Shown here: one piece after another, positions 1 to 8,764 of the stretch
Layout: every line of letters begins with the position of its first letter
How positions within the stretch are numbered: the first letter of the stretch is position 1
Source: Hymenobacter frigidus
Lineage (GTDB): Bacteria > Bacteroidota > Bacteroidia > Cytophagales > Hymenobacteraceae
Assembly (NCBI RefSeq): GCF_014640435.1
Contig: NZ_BMGY01000021.1
Span: 16,076-80,075 of the forward strand
DNA: 64,000 nt
Reading direction: 5' to 3'
The notes under the pieces: generated by a model
Told to the model about the DNA's origin: nothing
Seen by the model: the letters and a program-made list of their open reading frames with translations, nothing else
The model's database searches: none
Position numbers and translations under genes: made by a program

Positions 1-182
1 TCGGCCATCGTGAGCGGCCGGCTGGCCGACCACCCGATGGGTGCGGCGGGCGCAGGCTTAGCAGCTGGTTTTGCGGGCGCTTGCGCGGGTAGTGGCGTAG
101 TCGAAGTAGTTGGGCGCGGCTTCGTGGCCGGGCCTTGCAGCAACGAGGCCGCCATTAGTAGGGAAGTCAAAAAAGAGAGCAT
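1..182 (-). CDS. Partial secreted protein, DUF922-like N-terminus
   Basis: Reading the minus strand from an ATG at 182 gives an open frame of 60 codons that runs off the left edge. It starts with a short hydrophobic signal-like segment (MLSFLTSLLMAASLLQG), followed by a Pro/Ala/Lys/Thr-rich linker, then IGWSASRPLTMA. The W-S-A-x-R-x-L-T pattern resembles the start of DUF922 proteins, a secreted metal-dependent-protease-like family. The family call is a memory-based inference from about 12 residues. No Shine-Dalgarno site is visible. The rest of the gene lies outside the window. Confidence 0.5.
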   Translation of the reverse strand, partial: MLSFLTSLLMAASLLQGPATKPRPTTSTTPLPAQAPAKPAAKPAPAAPIGWSASRPLTMA

Positions 183-260
183 CAGCAGAGAATTAATACC
201 CGGCACGTCTGGCCAGTCCGTCGCAATTTAGTAATCCGACCGAAACTCCGAATGACCGGT

Positions 261-1625
261 CTATTCCGCTGTTACTGGCTTGGGCAGAGACGCGGCATAT
301 TCCGGCGAAGTTTCGCGCCGGAAGCGCACTAGCAAGACTCCGGCCACAATGGTCAGGCCCAGCAGCAGCCCCGTCCACACGCCCGGCGCGCCCAGGTGCA
401 GCTTGAACCCCAGGAAATAGCCCAACGGCAGCGCCACGGCCCAATACGCCAGCAGCGCCACCACCGAGGGCACCTTCACATCCTCCAGGCCGCGCAGGGC
501 TCCCAGGCCCATCACCTGCAAGCCATCGGATACCTGAAATAGGGCCGCGATGAGCAGCAACGTACCGGCCTGCGCCACCACGGCGGGGTCGTGGCTGTAC
601 ATAAGCGGGGCCAGGTGCCGCGTGGTGATGAACAGCAACCCCATTATCGCCATAAACCCAAACCCCAGCAAATACGCGGCAAATCCGGCTTGCCGGGCCT
701 CGGCCAGGTTGCCGCTGCCATTCAATTTGCCCACCCGAATGGTGGCCGCAGCCGCGATACCGCTCGCCGCCATGTAGGTAATCGAGGCCAGATTGATGGC
801 TACTTGATGGGCTGCCAACGGCACTGCCCCCAGCCAGCCAATCATGATGGCCGCAGCGGCAAAGGCGCCCACTTCAAACCCCATTTGCACGCCAATGGGC
901 GCACCCAGGTTCAGGAGGCGCGACACCGTGGCCCAATCGGGCCACCAGCTGCTGATGGCCGCGCGGTAGATGTGCAGCCGCTGGGCCGTCAGCACGTACG
1001 CGGCCATGAGCGCGGCCATGAGCACCCGAGCAATGAGCGTGGCCCAGGCCGAACCCATCAGGCCCATTTGCGGAGCGCCCCAGTGGCCAAATACCAGCGC
1101 GTAGCACAAGGCGGCGTTCAGCACGTTGGCCAGCACCGACAGCCACATGGCCTGCCGGGTGAGGCCCAGCCCCTCGGCAAATTCGCGGAAGCCCTGAAAC
1201 ACCATCAGCGGTAGAAACGACCAGCTGATGACGCGCACCCAGGGCGCGGCCAGGGCTTCTACCTCGGGCGCCTGGCCGAGGTAGTGCATCAGCGAAGGCA
1301 CCAGCTGGCCCAGCCCCGCCAGGGCCAGCCCCGCCAGCACGCTCAGCCACACCGACGACACCAGCAGCCGGGCCAGGTCGGGCAGGTCGCGGCGGCCGTC
1401 GGCGGCGGCCACCAGCGGCACGCTGCCCATACTCAGGCCAATGCCCAGAATCATAAGCACGGTGGTGCTGCTCACGCCCAGGCTCACGGCGGCCAGCGGA
1501 ACGGTGCCCGTGCGCCCCACCAACACCGAATCAACAAAATTCACCATCGTATGCCCCAACTGGGACAGCACCACCGGATACGCCAGCAACAGGGTCGGAC
1601 GCAAATGCGGACGAATATCTTTCAA
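261..1625 (-). CDS. MATE family multidrug/Na+ efflux transporter
   Basis: Predicted inner-membrane exporter of the MATE family, which expels cationic drugs in exchange for Na+ or H+. About twelve hydrophobic segments are visible over some 454 residues, the usual family length, starting with a family-like N-terminus (LRPTLLLAYPVVLSQLGH). The open frame extends upstream to 1832, but that extension is Arg/Cys-rich, overlaps the neighbouring aminotransferase and has no family character. A perfect TAnnTTTG box at 1664-1671 on this strand implies transcription starts near 1657, so translation must begin later. The only good candidate is a TTG at 1625, giving M-KDIRPHLRP. Substrate cannot be deduced. 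Confidence 0.85.
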   Translation of the reverse strand: MKDIRPHLRPTLLLAYPVVLSQLGHTMVNFVDSVLVGRTGTVPLAAVSLGVSSTTVLMILGIGLSMGSVPLVAAADGRRDLPDLARLLVSSVWLSVLAGLALAGLGQLVPSLMHYLGQAPEVEALAAPWVRVISWSFLPLMVFQGFREFAEGLGLTRQAMWLSVLANVLNAALCYALVFGHWGAPQMGLMGSAWATLIARVLMAALMAAYVLTAQRLHIYRAAISSWWPDWATVSRLLNLGAPIGVQMGFEVGAFAAAAIMIGWLGAVPLAAHQVAINLASITYMAASGIAAAATIRVGKLNGSGNLAEARQAGFAAYLLGFGFMAIMGLLFITTRHLAPLMYSHDPAVVAQAGTLLLIAALFQVSDGLQVMGLGALRGLEDVKVPSVVALLAYWAVALPLGYFLGFKLHLGAPGVWTGLLLGLTIVAGVLLVRFRRETSPEYAASLPKPVTAE

Positions 1626-1663
1626 CTCAACAACTTCTAAACTACTGGGCAGAATGGCCCACT

Positions 1664-1671
1664 CAAAGGTA
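1664..1671 (-). promoter_or_regulatory. Bacteroidota -7 box of the MATE gene
   Basis: The minus strand reads TACCTTTG, a perfect match to the Bacteroidota TAnnTTTG element, in the gap between the aminotransferase stop and the MATE start. No convincing -33 TTG was seen 17-20 bases upstream. It supports the downstream TTG start chosen for the exporter. Confidence 0.5.
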
Positions 1672-1728
1672 CGCCCGCGCCTTTTGGGCCGGCACCTGAG
1701 TGATGCGCAACGCGCAACGAAGCGGCCA

Positions 1729-2841
1729 TCAGACGGCCACCGGCAGCAGCGCGCTGCGGACCTGGGCCAGGGCCAGCCGCAGGTCATTGGTCGGCACTGC
1801 GTACGAAAGCCGCACGCAGCCCGGGGCGCCACAGGTAGCGCCGTCCACCACCTCCACCCCAGCCGCCGCTAGCTGCCGCACCAGTTGCGCTGAGGCCGCT
1901 TCGGGGGGCATATCTGTCGCCAGAAACCGGGTAAAATCGGCAAAAACGTAGTACGTGCCCTCGGGGGCAGCCACGGCCGGGGCGCCGGGCAGCGCGGCTA
2001 GCGCACGCAGCATCAGCGCACGATTGGGCAGTAGCTGCGCGCACAGCGCCGCCCCAATGGCTTCGGCGTGCTGCGTGGCGGCCAGGGCCGCCAGCTGTGC
2101 CGGCACGGGCACCGCCACGCCGGTGCTGAACAGCCGAGCGGCCACGGCCTGGGCCAGCGGCAACGGGGCCACCAGACAGCCCACACCCCAGCCCGCCAGC
2201 GCCAATGACTTGGAAAAGCCACTCACCACCACGTGCCGCTGGTGCGAGCCGGGCAGGGCGAGCAGCGTGGTCACGGGCTCGGGGCCGAAGCTGATGCCTT
2301 CGTAAATCTCATCGCTGAGCACCCAAAGCTGCGGAAAATCGGCTGTGACGGCGAGGATGGCGGCCCACTCGGCCCGCGAATACACCCGGCCGGTGGGATT
2401 ATTCGGGTTGCTGAGGATGAGCAGGCGGGTGGCAGGCGTGATGGCCCGGCGTAGCTCGTCGGGGCGCAGAACGTAATTATCAGTAGCCGCTAACGGCAAC
2501 GGCCGCAGCTCGCCACCAGCCCGCCGCACCAAATCATGAAATCCGAACCAGTTGGGCGTGGGCAGCAGCACCTCGTCACCGGCCGTCAGCATTTCGCTGA
2601 GCAGCGCAAACAGGCCCGTTTTGGCGCCGGCGGTCACCAGCACCTGGCCGGCTGCAACACCGGCCGCACCGCGTCGGCGGTAGCGTTGGGCCAATGCCTC
2701 GCGCAGTTCGGACAGGCCGGCGGCGGGGCTCACGGACAGGGGCGCACCCTGCTCCTGGGCACGTAGCAAGGCCTCATTGACTGCCTCCAGCGCCACGCCG
2801 GGCACCGCAAAATTTCCGTATCCAGAAGCCAGGCTTATCAT
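1729..2841 (-). CDS. Class I/II PLP-dependent aminotransferase
   Basis: Fold-type I pyridoxal-phosphate enzyme of 370 residues that transfers an amino group between an amino acid and a 2-oxo acid in the cytoplasm. Visible motifs are the SNPNNPTG loop, DEIYEGI (Asp that contacts the PLP pyridine nitrogen) and SGFSKSLALAGWG, where the Lys is the expected Schiff-base residue. It lies 13 bases downstream of egtD on the same strand, so cotranscription is likely. The family includes aspartate, methionine and kynurenine aminotransferases and the substrate cannot be chosen from sequence. The egtD linkage makes an amino acid supply role possible, but that is inference. Confidence 0.85.
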   Translation of the reverse strand: MISLASGYGNFAVPGVALEAVNEALLRAQEQGAPLSVSPAAGLSELREALAQRYRRRGAAGVAAGQVLVTAGAKTGLFALLSEMLTAGDEVLLPTPNWFGFHDLVRRAGGELRPLPLAATDNYVLRPDELRRAITPATRLLILSNPNNPTGRVYSRAEWAAILAVTADFPQLWVLSDEIYEGISFGPEPVTTLLALPGSHQRHVVVSGFSKSLALAGWGVGCLVAPLPLAQAVAARLFSTGVAVPVPAQLAALAATQHAEAIGAALCAQLLPNRALMLRALAALPGAPAVAAPEGTYYVFADFTRFLATDMPPEAASAQLVRQLAAAGVEVVDGATCGAPGCVRLSYAVPTNDLRLALAQVRSALLPVAV

Positions 2842-2854
2842 AATAAGGCAGGGT

Positions 2855-3817
2855 TTACTCTTGGTGAATGGCCAGGACTACATCGGCAAAATCCGTGGCT
2901 GCATCGGTGAAAGAATGCACGACCCGCAGCCCGGCCTCGGCGGCCAGCTCATGGATTTGGGGCAGGGTGAATTTGAAAGAATTCTCGGTATGGATGACTT
3001 CCCAGGCGGCGAAATCGAAGGTTTCATCGAGCGCGGCGAAGTGAACCTGCTGGCTGCGGGCACTCACCAGATACGAACGCACGGCCCCGGTGAGGGGATT
3101 GTAGTCGGTATAGTGCTGCCAGTGGGCCAGGTCGAAATCAGCCCCCAACTCGCGGTTGAGGCGGGTGAGCAGGTTGAGGTTGAAGGCGGCCGTCACGCCC
3201 TGGGCATCGTCGTACGCAGCCCGGATGCGGCGGGGGTCTTTCTGCAAGTCAAACCCGATGAGTAGGCGGTCGGCCGGTGCCAGGGGGGCCGCCAGCTTAC
3301 GCAGGAAATCCAGCCGCTCGGCCGGGCCAAAATTGCCAATATTCGACCCCAGAAACAGCACGGCTTTGCTGCCCGGCCAGGTGCGCAGCTGGCTTAGCGC
3401 CGTGGCGTAGTCGGCCACCACCGGGGCTACCTGCAAGTCGGGCAACTCCTGCTGCAAAGCCGCGACCAAGCCCGTCATCGCTCCCGCCGAAATGTCGACC
3501 GGCGCGTAGGTGAATGCGGTGCCCGCACGCAGTAATTCGCGCAGCAGCAGCTTGGTTTTGGCTCCGTCGCCGGCACCCAGCTCCACTAGGGCGAATTCGC
3601 CGCCTGCCGCCGGGGCCAGCGCCGCCGCAATGGCCGCGCCATGCTCCCGAAAAATGGCAAACTCAGTCCGGGTCGGGTAATACTCCGGCAGGGCCATGAT
3701 TTGCTGAAACAGCCGGCTGCCCGCATCATCGTAGAAATACATCGACGACAACGTTTTCGGCGTGCGCTGCAGGCCAGTGCCCACGTGCTGAGCCAACTCG
3801 GTAAGGACCTTTAACAT
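2855..3817 (-). CDS. egtD: L-histidine N-alpha-methyltransferase EgtD
   Basis: SAM-dependent enzyme that trimethylates histidine to hercynine, the first step of ergothioneine synthesis. The protein has 320 residues, the normal length. It carries family motifs: KTLSSMYFYDDAGSRLF near the N-terminus, PEYYPTRTE, the SAM-binding loop VELGAGDGAKT, and FLGSNIGNF. It is followed by the aminotransferase and preceded by egtB, all on the minus strand, with 110 bases between egtB and egtD. That spacer is bracketed by a perfect 10-bp inverted repeat (3826-3835 and 3922-3931), the second arm covering the egtB stop codon. The domain match is strong; the gene order agrees with it. Confidence 0.93.
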   Translation of the reverse strand: MLKVLTELAQHVGTGLQRTPKTLSSMYFYDDAGSRLFQQIMALPEYYPTRTEFAIFREHGAAIAAALAPAAGGEFALVELGAGDGAKTKLLLRELLRAGTAFTYAPVDISAGAMTGLVAALQQELPDLQVAPVVADYATALSQLRTWPGSKAVLFLGSNIGNFGPAERLDFLRKLAAPLAPADRLLIGFDLQKDPRRIRAAYDDAQGVTAAFNLNLLTRLNRELGADFDLAHWQHYTDYNPLTGAVRSYLVSARSQQVHFAALDETFDFAAWEVIHTENSFKFTLPQIHELAAEAGLRVVHSFTDAATDFADVVLAIHQE

Positions 3818-3927
3818 TTATTCAGGTAGCATTTAACAGCGGTGGCGCTTGCGCTCAAGCTGAGTTTGAACGGAAAAGTAGTTTTGCTCGGCATGAGCAA
3901 AAGTCGATAAGAAAGAATTGCTAAATG

Positions 3928-5244
3928 CTACTTGTTGGTTGACTCAACTGAGCGGGCCAACCGAATGCCGGTGAACTGCCAGCGCTTATCAGCGTGGAAA
4001 AAGTTGCGGTAGCTAACACGAATGTGGTTTTCGGGCGTGGCGCAGGAGCCCCCGCGCAACACCAGCTGGTTCACCATAAACTTGCCGTTGTACTCGCCCA
4101 GCGCCCCGGCGGCGCGGGCGTAGCCGGGGTAGGCGTGGTAGGCCGAGTAGGTCCACTCCCAACAATCGCCGAGCAGCTGGTGGCACTGGGTGGGGTCCGC
4201 ATCGATGGGCACAGGCTGGGGGTCAAATTGACTGCTTTCCAGCCAGGTACCACCGTCAGTAACAGCCTCAAAATGCCGGGCCGCCGTTTCCCACTCCGCC
4301 TCGGTGGGGAGGCGCGCCCCGGCCCAGTTGGCATAGGCGTCGGCCTCATAGAAGCTGATGTGGGTGACGGGCGCGGTCAACTCCACAGCCTGCAGGCCAT
4401 GATGCGTGAACCGGAACCAGTCGCCCTCTTTTTTAACCCAATACAAGGGCGCTTCCCAGCCTTCGGCCTGCGCCAGGTCCCAGCCTTCGCCCATCCAATA
4501 GCGGAAGTCGCGGTAGCCGCCGGCCGCCATAAAAGTCAGGTAATCGGCATTGGTCACCAAGCGGTTTTGCAATTCAAATGGCGCAAGCAACACGTCATGC
4601 GCCGCTAGCTCGTTATCGAAGCAAAAGCCCTCTTCCTGAAAGCCTATCCGGTGAATCCCTCCCGGCACCGACAACCAGGATGCGGCGCTTGGTGCGGAAC
4701 GAGGGCGCTCATCTGCTTCTTCAACCAAGTAGGCCGGGGCCAACGGGCTGGTGCTGAGAATGTACTTGATATCGGTAGCCAGCAGCTCCTGGTGCTGCTG
4801 CTCGTGCTGTAGGCCCAGCTCCAGTAGCTCGTAGAACACAAGGGGCAATAATTGGGGCGCGGCCAGCAGCTTGGCGAAAGCTCCGTCGACGTGGGCGCGG
4901 TAGGCCAGCACGTCGGCCAGGGCCGGGCGCGAAAGCGTGCCACGGTCGGCCCGGTTCACGCGGGAGCCAAGTGAATTATAGTAAGAATTAAACAGGAAGG
5001 CGTATTCCGGATGAAAAACCTGGTAGCCCGCCGCGTATTCTTTCAGCAGAAATGTTTCCCAAAACCAGGTGGTGTGCGCCAGGTGCCACTTGGGGGGGCT
5101 CACGTCGAGCATGGGCTGCACCACGGTGTCTTCGGGCAGCAGGGGCGCGCACAGGGCTTGGCTTTGCGCCCGAACTGCCTGGTAGCGAGCGAGCCAAGAC
5201 ATAGCGGTTGAGGAAGCGACGGGCGCTGGATGAACGAGCAGCAT
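3928..5244 (-). CDS. egtB: Ergothioneine biosynthesis protein EgtB (hercynine sulfoxide synthase)
   Basis: Non-haem iron enzyme that joins hercynine to a thiol donor (cysteine or gamma-glutamylcysteine) using oxygen. An N-terminal DinB-like domain carries the iron ligands as HEQQHQE (HxxxHxE). The C-terminal formylglycine-generating-enzyme/sulfatase-modifying domain shows DCWEWTYSAYHAYPGY, LRGGSCATPE and FTGIRLAR. The open frame extends to 5436, but the first residues of that extension are not family-like. The ATG at 5244 (438 residues) gives an N-terminus of typical length; an ATG at 5202 (424 residues) is nearly as good. No egtC or egtE is visible nearby, so the C-S lyase must be elsewhere. 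Confidence 0.92.
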   Translation of the reverse strand: MLLVHPAPVASSTAMSWLARYQAVRAQSQALCAPLLPEDTVVQPMLDVSPPKWHLAHTTWFWETFLLKEYAAGYQVFHPEYAFLFNSYYNSLGSRVNRADRGTLSRPALADVLAYRAHVDGAFAKLLAAPQLLPLVFYELLELGLQHEQQHQELLATDIKYILSTSPLAPAYLVEEADERPRSAPSAASWLSVPGGIHRIGFQEEGFCFDNELAAHDVLLAPFELQNRLVTNADYLTFMAAGGYRDFRYWMGEGWDLAQAEGWEAPLYWVKKEGDWFRFTHHGLQAVELTAPVTHISFYEADAYANWAGARLPTEAEWETAARHFEAVTDGGTWLESSQFDPQPVPIDADPTQCHQLLGDCWEWTYSAYHAYPGYARAAGALGEYNGKFMVNQLVLRGGSCATPENHIRVSYRNFFHADKRWQFTGIRLARSVESTNK

Positions 5245-5519
5245 GATTGAAGAGAGCGGAATAATTGGTAGTTGTGCTACTAACTGAATGTGCCGGCCGG
5301 AGGTTGCGCGTTGATTACCAAACCCACCCGCAACAGCACCCGCGCCAACGGAGTCTTGACGGGTGTAAATAAACACGCAGAACCCGCCAAGAAATACGTA
5401 GAAGCACCTGCGTAAAAAGCCGTATTTTATCGTCAATCAACCACTAAATCAGCCAATAGTTAAACGAATATTATTAAAAACAGTACACTTGCATCTAACC
5501 ACTTTCTTTTCATATTACT

Positions 5520-5783
5520 ATGGTATCTTCAATTTCCACCATCAGTTCTACAGCTGCTATTGCTGTGAAGGTTGCTCCCCGCCCAGCTGCCCGCGTGGGT
5601 ACCAAAAGCCGCCGCGGCTTTGCGGCCATGAGCCCCGAAACCCAGCGCCGCATTGCCAGCGAAGGCGGCAAGGCCTCGCACGCCAGCGGCCGTGGCCACC
5701 GTTTTTCAGCCGATGAAGCCCGCGATGCCGGCCGTAAAGGCGGCTTGGTAAGCCGGCGGGGCAAAAAAGAAGTGGAGAAATAA
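5520..5783 (+). CDS. KGG-repeat (GsiB/con-10-like) stress protein
   Basis: Small basic, Gly/Arg/Ala-rich protein of 87 residues with the KGG-repeat pattern of general stress proteins such as GsiB and fungal con-10: GFAAMSPETQRRIASEGGKA followed by a second half ending EARDAGRKGG. These hydrophilic proteins accumulate under stress or desiccation; the molecular role is unclear. It is divergent from egtB, with only AT-rich sequence between them. A near-match to the Bacteroidota -7 box, TACACTTG, lies at 5484-5491, about 29 bases before the ATG. Its position beside the antioxidant genes suggests a shared stress theme, which is inference. Confidence 0.82.
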   Translation: MVSSISTISSTAAIAVKVAPRPAARVGTKSRRGFAAMSPETQRRIASEGGKASHASGRGHRFSADEARDAGRKGGLVSRRGKKEVEK

Positions 5784-5830
5784 GAAACTTCTGCTGCCGG
5801 GTTACGCTGCATGCCGCGCATCTTTGTGGC

Positions 5831-6895
5831 ATGCTACGTCTCCGTTTTTCGCAACGCGCCCTCCGCTTCAATTTCCCCGCCCGTACCTCCCGCGGGGCCT
5901 TGGCCGAACACGTAGCCTGGTACCTGCACCTCTGCGATGACTCGGCCCCGGACGTGGGGGGCGTGGGGGAAGCCGCGCCACTGGCCGGCCTCAGCCCCGA
6001 TTTCGGCCCGGAGTTTCCAGCCGCAGTAGTCCAGCTATGCCACCGTTTCAACGCCGGCGCTTTTGTCACGTTTGCCGTGGCCGATGCGCCGGCGTTTGTG
6101 GGTTTGGCCCTGCCGGCGTTGGTTTTTGCATTCGAAACCGCGCTACTTGACCTGGCCCGCGGGGGCCGGCGGCAGCTTTACGCCAATGCCTTCAGCCAGG
6201 GCCAGGCAACGTTGCCCATCAACGGGCTGGTATGGATGGGAGATGCCACCTTCATGCGCGAGCAGATTGAGCAGAAGCTGGCGGACGGCTATTCCTGCCT
6301 GAAATTAAAGATTGGGGGACTTGACTTTGCCACGGAATTAGCCATTCTTGCCGAAATACGTGCCGTGGCAAGTCCCGAAAAGTTGATTCTGCGAGTGGAT
6401 GCCAACGGTGCTTTCAGCCCGGCCGATGCCCCGGCCAAACTCGCGCACTTGGCGGCGTTTCGTATTCATTCCATAGAGCAGCCGCTGAAGGCGGGGCAGG
6501 CAACAGCTTCGGCGGCCCTTTGCCGTACTTCGCCCCTGCCCATCGCCCTCGACGAAGAATTGATTGGACTGACGGACCCGACCGCGCAAGCGGCCTTGCT
6601 CGATGCGGTGCGGCCCGCCTACATCGTACTAAAACCCACTCTGCTGGGGGGCCACGCCGCTACCCGCCACTGGATTGCCCTGGCCCAGGCACGGGGCATT
6701 GGGTGGTGGATTACCTCGGCCCTTGAATCCAACATCGGCCTCAACGCCGTGGCTCAGCTCACCGGTGAGTACGATGTGCATGGGTTTGCCCAAGGCCTGG
6801 GTACGGGCCAGCTCTATCACAACAACGTGGTGGCCCCCTTGCACATCCGCGAGGGCCACTTGCACTACGACCCCGCCGGCACCTGGGGCGAATAG
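5831..6895 (+). CDS. menC: o-Succinylbenzoate synthase MenC
   Basis: Enolase-superfamily enzyme that dehydrates SHCHC to o-succinylbenzoate in menaquinone synthesis. The 354-residue protein shows the barrel motifs in order: LKLKIGG (KxK catalytic lysine pair), RVDANGAFSP (first metal ligand Asp), SIEQPL, ALDEELIG (acidic ligand) and YIVLKPTLLGG (second catalytic Lys). Some enolase-family relatives are N-succinylamino acid racemases, but the short length and Bacteroidota-type N-terminus favour MenC. The ATG directly follows a CATCTTTG box (5819-5826), so the transcript may have almost no leader. No other men gene is in the window. Confidence 0.9.
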   Translation: MLRLRFSQRALRFNFPARTSRGALAEHVAWYLHLCDDSAPDVGGVGEAAPLAGLSPDFGPEFPAAVVQLCHRFNAGAFVTFAVADAPAFVGLALPALVFAFETALLDLARGGRRQLYANAFSQGQATLPINGLVWMGDATFMREQIEQKLADGYSCLKLKIGGLDFATELAILAEIRAVASPEKLILRVDANGAFSPADAPAKLAHLAAFRIHSIEQPLKAGQATASAALCRTSPLPIALDEELIGLTDPTAQAALLDAVRPAYIVLKPTLLGGHAATRHWIALAQARGIGWWITSALESNIGLNAVAQLTGEYDVHGFAQGLGTGQLYHNNVVAPLHIREGHLHYDPAGTWGE

Positions 6896-6974
6896 CGCCC
6901 AGCCAGCCCCGCAACTATTTGGCTAATCTGCGGCTTGTTCGCTAAACTTACCGATTAGGCTGCGCTTTCCTCTT

Positions 6975-8240
6975 ATGTTGGCTTTCCGCTTTGTGCTTCT
7001 GCTAGTTTTCCTGTGCTTATGCGGGGAAATGAGTCCGGCTGCACAAGCGCAAACTGCGCCCAAAGCCGGGCCGTTTGGTTTCGACCAATCCCGACGCCGA
7101 AACGTGCGCATTCCCATTCAGCTGCACCGCAACTTACTAGTGGTAAAGGCTAAGGTAAACGGGACGGGGCCGTACAATTTCCTGCTCGATTCCGGAGTTG
7201 GGATATCCATAATGACGGCCTCCACGCTCGCCGACTCGCTGGGCCTGAAGCACGGGCAGCAGTTCCGAGTGGTGGGCGCAGGCGGCCTGGATTCCGGCCT
7301 GCTCGCCTACCAAACCGATAGTGTCCGCGTGACCATGCCCGGGGTAGTAGCCCCGCACATGACGTGGCTGGTGCTGTCCGAGGACGTGCTCAACCTGTCG
7401 GGGTACGTGGGCGTGCCCATCCACGGCATCATGGGTTCCGAGCTGTTTCGCAGCTTTGTGGTGACGCTGCGGCCCCAACTCGACTACCTGTTGCTCAGTG
7501 ACCCGGCTACTTACCGCACGCCAAAAGGCAAAGGCTGGGCTTCCATTCCTCTGACCCTGGAAAACAACAAGGCCTATTTCACAGCCCCCGTGCAGTTCAC
7601 CGACTCGCTCACGCTGCCGCTCAAGCTGGTGCTCGACACCGGGGCCAGCCACGCGCTGTCGTTGGAAATGGATTCGGACCCGCGCCTGGTGGCACCTGCC
7701 CGCCGCTTGCCCGCCGACTTGGGACGCGGCCTCACGGGCACCGTGCACGGCTTTCTGGGCCGGGTGGCGGCCTTACACTTGGGGCGCTACGTGCTACGCT
7801 CGGTGCTCACCTCCTACCCCGACGCGGCCGACGTACACCACCGCATCGATGTGCCCCGCAACGGCAATATCGGCTACGAGCTGCTGAAACGTTTCACCTT
7901 AGTTATTGACTACCCGCACCAGCGCTTGTTGCTCCGGCCCAACGTCAGTTTCCGCGACCCGTTTGAGCACGATATGTGCGGCATCGAGCTGCTGGCCACT
8001 GGGCCAAACTATCGCCGCTTCCTCGTGCTGCGCGTGGTGCCCGGGTCGCCGGCCGCTGACGCCGGCCTTTCCCCCAACGAAGAAGTACTAAGCATTAACC
8101 TCGTTCCAGCCAGCGAATTTTCCCTCAGTGAGCTCGACCGGATGCTGCATTCCATCGATGGCCGGACTTTGTTCCTGGTATTACGCAAGTCAGACGGTGA
8201 AATCTACGCCACCTCCGTGCGCCTGAAACGGCAAATCTGA
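6975..8240 (+). CDS. Secreted retropepsin-like aspartyl protease with PDZ domain
   Basis: A 421-residue exported protein. An N-terminal hydrophobic signal (LAFRFVLLLVFLCLCG) ends around an Ala-rich cleavage region. Two pepsin-like half sites follow: YNFLLDSGVGISIMTAS near residue 65 and LKLVLDTGASHALSLE near 220. The second has the classic DTG and the first has DSG, as in aspartyl-protease-family proteins of Bacteroidota. A C-terminal PDZ domain includes LRVVPGSPAADAGLSPNEEV. The substrate is unknown; periplasmic or surface proteolysis is likely. It stands alone on the plus strand, 79 bases after menC. Confidence 0.85.
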   Translation: MLAFRFVLLLVFLCLCGEMSPAAQAQTAPKAGPFGFDQSRRRNVRIPIQLHRNLLVVKAKVNGTGPYNFLLDSGVGISIMTASTLADSLGLKHGQQFRVVGAGGLDSGLLAYQTDSVRVTMPGVVAPHMTWLVLSEDVLNLSGYVGVPIHGIMGSELFRSFVVTLRPQLDYLLLSDPATYRTPKGKGWASIPLTLENNKAYFTAPVQFTDSLTLPLKLVLDTGASHALSLEMDSDPRLVAPARRLPADLGRGLTGTVHGFLGRVAALHLGRYVLRSVLTSYPDAADVHHRIDVPRNGNIGYELLKRFTLVIDYPHQRLLLRPNVSFRDPFEHDMCGIELLATGPNYRRFLVLRVVPGSPAADAGLSPNEEVLSINLVPASEFSLSELDRMLHSIDGRTLFLVLRKSDGEIYATSVRLKRQI

Positions 8241-8304
8241 GCGGTTCTGTGGATAACCGAGCCGTACCTTCGCCCCTGCTTCTCACTTATCTCGAACTTA
8301 TTCT

Positions 8305-8682
8305 ATGACTGCTCGACTTTTGCTTCAACTCGCGGCCCTGCTGGGCGGCCTGGGCGTCGCCATTGGGGCTTTTGGGGCGCATGCCCTGCACGATGCACTG
8401 GTACGAGCCGGCCGCCTCGACACCTTTGAAACGGCGGTGCGCTACCAGTTTTACCACCTGCTGGCGCTGCTGGCAGTGGGCGTGCTGTGGACGGCGCGCC
8501 CCGAGCTGCGCACCTTGGGCACCACCGGCTGGCTGTGGCTAAGCGGTATAATTGTGTTCAGTGGCTCGCTCTACGCCCTGTGTTTCACGGGCATTACCAA
8601 GCTGGGCGCGGTAGCGCCGGTGGGCGGGCTGCTGCTGCTGGCGGGCTGGCTCAGCTTGTTCTGGGCCGTGCGCGAGCTGTAG
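8305..8682 (+). CDS. DUF423 family membrane protein (YgdD-like)
   Basis: Small integral membrane protein of 125 residues with four hydrophobic segments. It has the family hallmark near the N-terminus, GVAIGAFGAHAL, followed by FETAVRYQFYHLLALL. DUF423 proteins are widespread with no settled function. A TACCTTCG near-match to the Bacteroidota -7 box lies at 8265-8272. The gene ends before a long inverted-repeat region and converges on the DUF1573 gene. Confidence 0.9.
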   Translation: MTARLLLQLAALLGGLGVAIGAFGAHALHDALVRAGRLDTFETAVRYQFYHLLALLAVGVLWTARPELRTLGTTGWLWLSGIIVFSGSLYALCFTGITKLGAVAPVGGLLLLAGWLSLFWAVREL

Positions 8683-8764
8683 CCGGCCGCCTGAGCTGGC
8701 TTCTCGGTAGCAAGGCGTTGGCGCAGGCGGCTCCGCACTCGCACAAAAGTACTCTAAGTACCCA

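Noticed and set aside
10..231. A 73-codon plus-strand frame at the left edge
   Set aside because: It overlaps the minus-strand partial gene with signal peptide and DUF922-like motif, and itself has no recognisable feature.
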